Positions 1 through 5,158 of a DNA stretch of 5,158 bases are shown piece after piece. Made by a program: the position numbers and the translations under genes. The stretch comes from Anaerolineae bacterium (GTDB taxonomy: Bacteria; Chloroflexota; Anaerolineae; Anaerolineales; Anaerolineaceae), in the NCBI GenBank assembly GCA_016213455.1, contig JACRAG010000429.1:1-5158 (forward strand), read 5' to 3'. The notes below the pieces were generated by a model. It ran no database searches. It was given only the letters and a program-made list of their open reading frames with translations, and was not told the origin of the DNA. Each line of letters opens with the position of its first letter. Position 1 is the first letter of the stretch.

Positions 1-2247
1 AACCTGGCTTTGCTTGTAGAGACAATTGACGACCGGTACCTTGCATTTACCCAAGTGCCCATCCTGGATGGCGTAATCCAGGTACAGGTGCCAATTGGAA
101 GCGCGTCCAGTGAAGATGCAGACGAATCGATCAGTTTTCGGGGCAACCGGCGATTTGCCATCCTCCAATTCGATCCACCGGAAGCGACACAATATGGGTA
201 CCGCCTGGCCAAGCTCCTGCCAGCGCCAGATCCGCGCAGTTGCGGGATCGATATTCAGATTGCATCGTACAGTTACATGTCGAAGCCAACAGAAAAAGTT
301 GCTTCCTTCTGCCGCAAAAACACGGCAGGCACAATCCAGGTCATGGTCTATCCAGAAAGTACGCCAAAAATCACTGCGCAAATGATCGACCCGGTCGTCG
401 ACCGGATTGAAGCCATTATGGCAGTGTACCAATCCAAGGGTTTAACCGCAGCAAGCCTGAAAGATGCCTGGATGCGCAGGGTACAGGTCGTCGTCGAAGC
501 TGGATCGGGAGACCCGTATTACTCATCGGTGAATGGCGTCGTACATATACCCGAAGATAGCCTTGGCTCCACCTATACAAAGAATTTGAATTATGAATTG
601 GCGCACGAATTGGCCCATTGGGTGCAGGATGAAGCTTACAACTTCACCAGTTCTTATTGGGCTAACAAGACGGGGGTTTCCTCTGAGGCGAAGTGGTGGT
701 TAGAAGTAGCGGCAGAAAACATGGTTTTTTTATATGATCCGAATTACATCGAACAAAATCTTACAGCGTTTGGGATGACCACTCCTGCCACATCCGATAC
801 GCCGTTCCAATACTCTCCCAACCAATGGAATGATCAGCTTTACCTGCATGCCCAACTGGTAAAACTGTTCATGTGCAGCAATGAATATGCCTGTCCTGTC
901 TCCGAAGAAGAATTTATCAAGGCGATCAACACCGGAGACTACCCCTATAATGAAAGCGCGCTGGCAAAAGTAAAAGAAAACCTTTCAGATTATGCGATCT
1001 ATCTGCTCGGTAAACCGGTGATTTCGGCCAATTCAACCATCCCCGCAAACGGATCGATTACAAAAGGCACGGGATACGGTGAATTTATCCAGGTGGTCAA
1101 TAATGGCAAAGGCGAGAACGAGTATAAGAAAACTGGTTATAAACCGCAGATTGAACAAATCACAGCTGATGGAATAACCAAAATTAAAGTCGCCGCATCC
1201 ATTCAAAAATTTGGCGTGTACCCTTTGACCCTCACCAGCCCTACCAAAGAAGGTCAATTTGGGTTCCCGGTGGAGATCGTGGTTGAGAGCGGAACGCCTT
1301 TCTACTACACCTTCGATGATGGGACAGAAAAATACCATGATGGGTCAACAAAAATCACATTAGGCCCTTTGCATGGAATGTTGGGCTATCGGAAGATCCG
1401 AATCGTGGCGTTTGCCACGGATCAGGTACGCAATTTCAACGCGATGGTGCAACCATTGGATTTAACAGGGGATTGGCTGATCTTTTCGAGCGGATTGACC
1501 GGACAAAATTATTCGTGTTCTGATGAAGCCGATGCCGAAGTCACGATCGATTACGAAGAGTTGGCTAAGTTCTCAGCGATCTACACGACATTGCCGGCTG
1601 CTGTGGCAGGGGTTTACACGCCAGATCCGGGGGGCCAGGGTTACACATGGGCCGCGCAGCCTGGCGCTGATCTTAGCTTTGGGAGTGATGTTCAACTCGA
1701 AATCATCGGCAGCATGTTGCTTGGAAGCGATACCTTGCGTGTCCAAAGCAAGTTGGTCATCCCTCAGCAATCACAGAGTTCCGATGGGACCATCTATTTG
1801 TTAAGCGGCATGCCTTTGATTGGCATTGTGTTCGTCGCAATGTTCCGGAAGAAAACGCGGCTCGCTTATGGCGCTATCATACTGTGCGGCGCGATCCTTC
1901 TGACGGGTTGTTTTGCTTTTGGAGGCTTTTATGGCACGATCTCCACTGACACCGCATTAACGCAATTTGAACCAGTGAATGGTCAAACCATCCAATCCAT
2001 TGCGGATTCCTTAAATTCGGAAACGGTTTCAGATGAAGAAGATGCTGCGGCAATCCCGACCGATTTTGGGAATATCCCAGCAAAATATATCTTCAAGGGG
2101 AACACAACCGCACAGATTGAATTGCACATTCTGTCGGCTGAAGGTGAGGAACAAACGAGCGAATCGGTCTGCTCAGGGACAGTGTCCTATAATGTGGTCG
2201 CTGTGTTTGTTGAAGATGGGAAGATCACTTCTCTTGGTGACCAGTAA
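1..2247 (+). CDS. Membrane-anchored extracytoplasmic HExxH metallopeptidase-like protein (5' partial)
   Basis: The frame is open to the left edge and no signal peptide is visible, so the true start probably lies upstream; the TTG at base 10 is unlikely to be the start. Residues are counted from base 1 (748 seen). HELAH at 202-206 is an HExxH zinc motif, and WWLEVAAEN at 232-240 resembles the WLxEGxAE motif of peptidase_MA-like gluzincins, making E235 the likely third zinc ligand, 28 residues after the second His. Residues about 340-595 look beta-rich, with a lipocalin-like LTGDW at 488-492. Two hydrophobic segments follow (about 598-615 and 621-636), joined by RKKTR, which by the positive-inside rule places the peptidase and tail outside the cytoplasm. 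The second helix ends in LLTGC (C637), followed by about 110 polar residues. Substrate and pathway are unknown. Base composition is poorer in G+C than the downstream genes. The family is inferred from motifs only; catalysis is plausible but unproven. Confidence 0.72.
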   Translation, partial: NLALLVETIDDRYLAFTQVPILDGVIQVQVPIGSASSEDADESISFRGNRRFAILQFDPPEATQYGYRLAKLLPAPDPRSCGIDIQIASYSYMSKPTEKVASFCRKNTAGTIQVMVYPESTPKITAQMIDPVVDRIEAIMAVYQSKGLTAASLKDAWMRRVQVVVEAGSGDPYYSSVNGVVHIPEDSLGSTYTKNLNYELAHELAHWVQDEAYNFTSSYWANKTGVSSEAKWWLEVAAENMVFLYDPNYIEQNLTAFGMTTPATSDTPFQYSPNQWNDQLYLHAQLVKLFMCSNEYACPVSEEEFIKAINTGDYPYNESALAKVKENLSDYAIYLLGKPVISANSTIPANGSITKGTGYGEFIQVVNNGKGENEYKKTGYKPQIEQITADGITKIKVAASIQKFGVYPLTLTSPTKEGQFGFPVEIVVESGTPFYYTFDDGTEKYHDGSTKITLGPLHGMLGYRKIRIVAFATDQVRNFNAMVQPLDLTGDWLIFSSGLTGQNYSCSDEADAEVTIDYEELAKFSAIYTTLPAAVAGVYTPDPGGQGYTWAAQPGADLSFGSDVQLEIIGSMLLGSDTLRVQSKLVIPQQSQSSDGTIYLLSGMPLIGIVFVAMFRKKTRLAYGAIILCGAILLTGCFAFGGFYGTISTDTALTQFEPVNGQTIQSIADSLNSETVSDEEDAAAIPTDFGNIPAKYIFKGNTTAQIELHILSAEGEEQTSESVCSGTVSYNVVAVFVEDGKITSLGDQ

Positions 2248-2409
2248 ACGTGATCGAACAATCATGCACAGGAGCATTTCGTTTCTATCAATACATTGGA
2301 TAGTTTATCAATTTTCGCCCGTGCGAAGACACACCGGCAAGTTTATTCGTGATTGCAAGTTCGCAAGAAGACTGAGTTATAGAGGAACCCTTACAAGTAC
2401 ACGCTTATC

Positions 2410-3825
2410 CTACTCCCCTTCCACGCTGACGCAGCGATTGCGCCCGGCCTGCTTGGCCCGGTACAGACCCTGATCGGCGCGTTCCAGCAGGGCAGCCAGG
2501 TTGTCATCCGGTCCACCCATCTGCGCCACGCCAATCGACAGGGTGACGTGGAAGACGCGTTCGTTGGCGATAAAGTTGTGCCCGCCGACCGCGCAGCGCA
2601 GCCGTTCAGCCGCCTGAAAAGCGTCCGACAGGCGGGTGGCAGGCAGCAGGATGGCAAACTCCTCGCCGCCGTAGCGCCCCAGCAGGTCGGCGCTGCGCAG
2701 TTCTCTAAGGAACAGCTTGACCACGCCCTGCAGCGTCTCGTCGCCGGCGGCATGGCCGTAGGTGTCATTCACTTTTTTAAAGTGGTCGATATCCAGCATC
2801 AGCGCGGAAAGCGGCTCGTGGTAGCGTTGGGCGTGGCTGAAGGCGCGGGCTGCCTCATCGAAGAAATAGCGCCGGTTGGCGATGCCGGTCAGCGAGTCGG
2901 TGGTGGCCAATTGGTGCAGGCGTTCGATCAGGCGCACCTTGTGAATGGAGACCGCCGCCTGGTTGGCAAAAGCCATCAGGTCCCGGGCGTGCTGCTCGGT
3001 GAAGAAATCCCGCCGGGCGCTCATCAGGTTCAGAAAGCCCACGGCGCGGCCTTCCAGCATGATCGGCGCGCCCAGGAAGGAGTGCGCCCAGTGTTCCTCG
3101 ATCAATATCACCCACCCGTAGGTGTCAATGTCGGCGATCCGGCAGGGCTGCCCGGTCTCATTCATCTCGCGCAGGTTGGGGATCTCGCGGATGGGCAGGC
3201 GCAGTTGTTCCACCTGGCGAGTGATCTCGGGCGCCATCTGTTCGTAGCCCTGGGCGCGCACCACCCGCGCAATCTCATCATCGACCAGCAAAATGGTCAG
3301 CGTGTCGTGAGGCACAACCTGCCCCAACTGGGTGAGAATGACTTCCAGAATCTGATCCAGCCCCAGGGCTGAGTTGAGCGCCGCGGCGGTGTCGCGCAGC
3401 GCTTCGGCGATCAGGCGTTGGGCGGTTTCTTCGACGCGCGCCTGGTGCAGACTATCGGTCATCTGCTGGAAGGCGCGGGAAAATTCCCCCATGAAATCGA
3501 CTTTTTGCGTGAAATCGCCCTGGGCGACCTGCTGCACCTGCCAGGTGAGGTGACGCAGGTTGGCCTGCAGCGTTTTCAGGCTGCCGGCCATCTGCCCGCG
3601 CACCGGCAGGCTGGACGAAAGATCGCCTTGCGCCAGGCTGTTGGTGAAACTGCGGATCAGTTCCAGGTCGGCGCACAAAGCGCGCAGTTCAGGGTCGGTG
3701 ATGTTGTGGATCAGTGAAGGATTTGCGCCTGCTTCCCCGTTCAGGATGCCCCGAAACAGGTTAAGCAGCGCAGCATCGGCGTGCGGCTCCAGAGAAGTTT
3801 CCTGGCCGGCCGGATCCAGAGTCAT
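2410..3825 (-). CDS. Soluble diguanylate cyclase with HAMP-like, GAF and GGDEF domains
   Basis: A 471-residue protein expected to make c-di-GMP from two GTP in the cytoplasm. Residues 52-127 hold two HAMP-like segments marked by LAQGDLS (64-70) and VAQGDFT (100-106), the second continuing into DFMGEFSRAFQQM. Residues about 140-300 form a GAF-type sensor domain, and 307-471 form the GGDEF domain: DSLTGIANRR at the start, LDIDHFK (D345, D347), the GGEEF active site at 386-390, and the RxxD inhibitory site at R377-D380 in the canonical place before it. No transmembrane segment or signal peptide is visible, so the HAMP-like part is not membrane-linked. No EAL or HD-GYP domain is present. The start is ATG at 3825, not the longer frame beginning at 3870, because this ATG overlaps the V4R stop as ATGA and has a strong GAGGTGA site just upstream. 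Translation is therefore probably coupled to the V4R gene, and product feedback through the I-site is expected. Confidence 0.93.
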   Translation of the reverse strand: MTLDPAGQETSLEPHADAALLNLFRGILNGEAGANPSLIHNITDPELRALCADLELIRSFTNSLAQGDLSSSLPVRGQMAGSLKTLQANLRHLTWQVQQVAQGDFTQKVDFMGEFSRAFQQMTDSLHQARVEETAQRLIAEALRDTAAALNSALGLDQILEVILTQLGQVVPHDTLTILLVDDEIARVVRAQGYEQMAPEITRQVEQLRLPIREIPNLREMNETGQPCRIADIDTYGWVILIEEHWAHSFLGAPIMLEGRAVGFLNLMSARRDFFTEQHARDLMAFANQAAVSIHKVRLIERLHQLATTDSLTGIANRRYFFDEAARAFSHAQRYHEPLSALMLDIDHFKKVNDTYGHAAGDETLQGVVKLFLRELRSADLLGRYGGEEFAILLPATRLSDAFQAAERLRCAVGGHNFIANERVFHVTLSIGVAQMGGPDDNLAALLERADQGLYRAKQAGRNRCVSVEGE

Positions 3826-4346
3826 GCAGTCACCTCGGCGACAAACCGGCAGGTGCGCTTGCCCAGGCACCAGCAGTCCACTTCGCGTACGCGAAAAGGC
3901 CTCCCGGCGTAGCTTTCCAGGACACCGGCGATGAAGCCTTCATCGAAAGTACACAGTGCTTCGCCACTTTCGGGCAGCCCGGAGCAATCCAGGTCTTCGG
4001 AGATGGTCAAAACTATCCTCCCGGCCTTGAGATCCGCTTCTTCAACGTGCATTACGCCGATTTTCATCTCGCGCAGCGCATTTTGCAGGCGCTGGATGAA
4101 ATTGTCCAATAAGTCGATCTGACTGAGAAATTCTTTGTGGAAGGCTAATCCCGCTTTATACCCGGCCTGGTAAAAGATGCGGCTGGTTTGTTCCCGGCCG
4201 AGGAGACGCTCCATCTCCTCGCGTAAAGAATACTGCATCAGGCGATAAACTTCAAGACGGGTAAATTCGCCAAGGTTGGGGCGGCCCAGGGCAATGTTAC
4301 CCAGGCTTGACCAGTCCAATGATTCAGGTGGGTTGTTTTGTACCAT
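3822..4346 (-). CDS. Stand-alone V4R (4-vinyl reductase) domain sensor protein
   Basis: A 174-residue soluble protein that is almost entirely one V4R domain with its helical lead-in (residues 25-75, including YSLREEMERLLG and IFYQAGYKAGLAFH). The V4R core is visible as CSGLPESGEALC (121-132), GFIAGVLE (137-144) and EVDCWCLGKRTCRF (155-168). C132, E155, C158 and C166 have the same spacing as the zinc ligands of the phenol sensor MopR as I recall them (C155, E178, C181, C189). V4R domains bind small hydrophobic or aromatic ligands in XylR/DmpR-type regulators and occur in BchJ. Here there is no AAA+ or DNA-binding domain, so a partner must carry the output, and the overlapping cyclase gene is the obvious candidate. 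Only two Trp residues exist (W12, W159), so a MopR-like phenol pocket is not evident. An in-frame TGA lies 12 bases before the ATG, so the gene cannot extend further upstream. The ribosome site is weak: AGGA sits 15 bases from the ATG. Confidence 0.88.
   Translation of the reverse strand: MVQNNPPESLDWSSLGNIALGRPNLGEFTRLEVYRLMQYSLREEMERLLGREQTSRIFYQAGYKAGLAFHKEFLSQIDLLDNFIQRLQNALREMKIGVMHVEEADLKAGRIVLTISEDLDCSGLPESGEALCTFDEGFIAGVLESYAGRPFRVREVDCWCLGKRTCRFVAEVTA
3830..3836 (-). promoter_or_regulatory. Shine-Dalgarno site of the diguanylate cyclase gene
   Basis: On the minus strand GAGGTGA lies inside the last codons of the V4R gene, with 4 bases between it and the ATG at 3825 (7 from the GAGG core). 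It decides the start of the cyclase gene and fits translational coupling through the ATGA overlap. Confidence 0.8.
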
Positions 4347-4367
4347 CGCTTGCCGTCAAATTCCTGT

Positions 4368-4431
4368 AAAAGATTCATTTTGATTGTAGCGCAATCGCCA
4401 GCCTGTCTGACAAGCTGTGGAAAAGATTCAT
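4368..4431. repeat. 11-bp direct repeat pair framing the V4R promoter
   Basis: AAAAGATTCAT occurs at 4368-4378 and again at 4421-4431, both preceded by CTGT (with two extra G in the second copy). The copies are 53 bp apart, about five helical turns. They lie on either side of the candidate promoter, one near the expected transcription start and one about 50 bp upstream. This could be a pair of operators or a chance or ancestral duplication; no regulator is identified. Confidence 0.5.
4383..4413 (-). promoter_or_regulatory. Candidate sigma-70 promoter of the V4R-cyclase operon
   Basis: Reading the minus strand, TTGTCA (4413-4408, 5 of 6 to TTGACA) is followed after 19 bases by TACAAT (4388-4383, 5 of 6 to TATAAT). 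Transcription would begin near 4376, giving a leader of about 30 bases before the ATG at 4346. The spacer is 2 bases longer than ideal, which lowers confidence. Confidence 0.4.
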
Positions 4432-4446
4432 GCGGAATTTATTCGT

Positions 4447-4476
4447 TCGCGATGACATAGTAGAGATGTCATTGCG
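4447..4476. repeat. Inverted repeat at the left edge of the repeat mosaic
   Basis: CGCGATGACAT (4448-4458) and ATGTCATTGCG (4466-4476) pair at 10 of 11 positions around a 7-base loop. The left arm with one extra T (TCGCGATGACAT, 4447-4458) is an exact copy of 4569-4580, the right end of the neighbouring element. This suggests the remnant of another element copy abutting the next one. Confidence 0.6.
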
Positions 4477-4580
4477 AGTCGCCTCCGCAGGAGGCGGCGA
4501 AGCAATCTCAGACTCGGCTTGTTACACAGCCGAGATCGCCACGCCCGGCTTGCGGAACTGCGCCGGTCTCGCGATGACAT
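4466..4580. repeat. 115-bp palindromic intergenic repeat (REP/MITE-like)
   Basis: The ends ATGTCATTGCGAG (4466-4478) and CTCGCGATGACAT (4568-4580) are inverted copies matching at 12 of 13 positions. Inside are GCCTCC/GGAGGC (4481-4495, loop 3), CTCGGCT/AGCCGAG (4513-4534, loop 8) and CCGGC/GCCGG (4545-4566). GCGAAGCAATCTC and GAGATCGCCACGC also pair imperfectly, so the whole unit can fold as a branched cruciform. The sequence style (GTCATTGCGAG...GCGAAGCAATCTC) is one I recognise from dispersed intergenic repeats in several bacterial genomes. It has no coding capacity for a transposase; reading frames through it are by-products. Confidence 0.65.
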
Positions 4581-4594
4581 GGATGTGGCTCTTC

Positions 4595-4745
4595 GTAGGT
4601 CGCGGTTTCGAGCGGGTCGAACCACGGTATGGCGAACCCTCGTACCGCCCGAAACCCGACATCCCACCCCGGCAAGGATGTCGGCGTCACGGCGGACGAA
4701 GCACGCGCCCCTGTCATTCCCGTACCCGCCGCGACACCGACCTAC
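4595..4745. repeat. Second palindromic repeat unit, 70-bp core within a 151-bp inverted-repeat boundary
   Basis: The core 4595-4664 is a long imperfect palindrome: about 20 of 25 positions of its left arm (from 4595) match the inverted right arm (back from 4664), including GGTTTCG at 4604-4610 with CGAAACC at 4650-4656. A wider boundary is set by GTAGGTCG (4595-4602) and its exact inverse CGACCTAC (4738-4745). Between lies a perfect 9-bp hairpin, CCGACATCC/GGATGTCGG (4656-4684, loop 11). TGTCATTCCCG at 4712-4722 looks like the edge of yet another intergenic repeat. No gene is supported here. Confidence 0.55.
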
Positions 4746-4755
4746 AAGACTCCCG

Positions 4756-4764
4756 TGCTATACT
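4756..4764 (+). promoter_or_regulatory. Extended -10 promoter of the transporter gene, probably leaderless
   Basis: TGCTATACT carries an extended -10 TGn followed by TATACT (4759-4764, 5 of 6 to TATAAT). No -35 element is seen at the right distance. The hexamer ends 6 bases before the ATG at 4771, so transcription would start at or next to the start codon, and no ribosome site lies between. This fits a leaderless mRNA. Confidence 0.5.
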
Positions 4765-4770
4765 TTTCGC

Positions 4771-5158
4771 ATGGAAACAAAACGCGCCTCCTGGTTTGAC
4801 CTCATCGCCGTCAACCTGTTCTGGTTCGGCCTGAACATCCGCAACAACGCGGTCGGATCGGTTTTCACCCCCTACCGGGTCGCGGCATGTGCGGCAGAAG
4901 CCACGCGCAACACCGCGCTGGGCGCGATCAACACCGCCGGGCTGATCATCGCCATGCTGGCGCAGCCCACCATGGGCATCCTATCAGATCGCAACACCTC
5001 GCGCTTCGGGCGGCGCAGGCCGTTCATCTTCGTCGGCGTGCTGCTCGATCTGATTTTCCTCACCTTGATTGCCTTTTCGTGGGACTACTGGTCGCTGCTG
5101 GTCGCCATCCTGCTGATCCAGGTCAGCGCCAACACCTCGCATGGCGCGCTGCAGGCGC
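4771..5158 (+). CDS. MFS transporter, GPH/sugar-cation symporter-like, N-terminal part (3' partial)
   Basis: Translation from ATG 4771 stays open to the window end, giving 129 residues of an integral inner-membrane protein. Four hydrophobic segments are visible, roughly at 8-30, 50-72, 84-104 and 106-126. Between the second and third is the MFS motif A, GILSDRNTSRFGRRRP (69-84), preceded by AQP at 64-66; the QPxxGxxSDRxxxxxGRRRP pattern is typical of GPH and sucrose-transporter-like MFS members. A full protein would be about 400-500 residues with 12 helices. It should move a small solute, perhaps a sugar, using an ion gradient, but the specificity cannot be read from this part. The gene diverges from the V4R operon. 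ATG 4771 is chosen because it gives a short polar N-terminus before the first helix and sits just after a promoter-like sequence. Confidence 0.87.
   Translation, partial: METKRASWFDLIAVNLFWFGLNIRNNAVGSVFTPYRVAACAAEATRNTALGAINTAGLIIAMLAQPTMGILSDRNTSRFGRRRPFIFVGVLLDLIFLTLIAFSWDYWSLLVAILLIQVSANTSHGALQA

Noticed and set aside
2314..2327. Possible terminator hairpin TTCGC-CCGT-GCGAA between the converging genes
   Set aside because: The stem is only 5 bp and no T-run follows on either strand, so an intrinsic terminator is not supported.
2337..2361. GCAAGTT repeated 18 bp apart in the intergenic gap
   Set aside because: Two 7-bp copies are too short to distinguish from chance, and there is no third copy or clear promoter nearby.
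2548..3372. Long 274-codon open frame on the plus strand
   Set aside because: It is antisense to the clear GAF-GGDEF gene; its composition is what G+C-rich codons give when read on the opposite strand, and no domain is recognisable.
3826..3870. Upstream extension of the cyclase gene to an ATG at 3870
   Set aside because: It would overlap the V4R gene by 49 bases, while the ATG at 3825 has a strong GAGGTGA site and a canonical ATGA overlap.
4656..4684. Intrinsic terminator from the perfect 9-bp hairpin
   Set aside because: No T-run follows on either strand and no gene ends nearby; it fits better as part of the repeat mosaic.
4447..4745. CRISPR array
   Set aside because: The repeats are palindromic and of unequal kinds and spacing, without regular identical repeats and unique spacers.
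4430..4834. 134-codon plus-strand frame through the repeat region
   Set aside because: It runs through palindromic repeats and overlaps the transporter start in another frame; the translation is low in structure and resembles no protein.

Overview
The window looks like a bacterial chromosome segment. The likeliest source is Chloroflexota (Anaerolineae-like), inferred from the mix of an extracellular HExxH protein with a membrane-anchored C-terminus, a V4R plus diguanylate cyclase pair, and G+C-rich intergenic palindromic repeats. No marker gene is present, so this assignment is weak.

Layout: (1) Bases 1-2247 (+) hold the 3' part of a large extracytoplasmic protein with a gluzincin-type zinc peptidase motif, a beta-rich middle, a two-helix membrane hairpin whose second helix ends in a lipobox-like LLTGC, and a small exported tail. 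This gene is visibly poorer in G+C than the rest of the window. (2) Bases 2248-2409 are a short gap between converging genes with no convincing terminator. (3) Bases 4346-2410 (-) hold a two-gene operon: a stand-alone V4R ligand-sensor protein followed, with an ATGA stop/start overlap, by a soluble HAMP-like/GAF/GGDEF diguanylate cyclase. (4) Bases 4347-4770 contain no gene. They hold a candidate promoter for the operon framed by an 11-bp direct repeat, then a mosaic of palindromic repeat elements, and an extended -10 promoter facing right. (5) Bases 4771-5158 (+) are the 5' part of an MFS/GPH-like transporter gene that runs off the window.

How the genes work together: the V4R protein has Cys/Glu residues (C132, E155, C158, C166) with the same spacing as the zinc site of the phenol sensor MopR, so it is probably a folded, zinc-stabilised small-molecule sensor. 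Translational coupling to the cyclase, which has intact GGEEF and RxxD motifs, suggests a two-protein switch converting a ligand signal into c-di-GMP. The metalloprotein gene converges on this operon and the transporter gene diverges from it; no functional link to either is visible.
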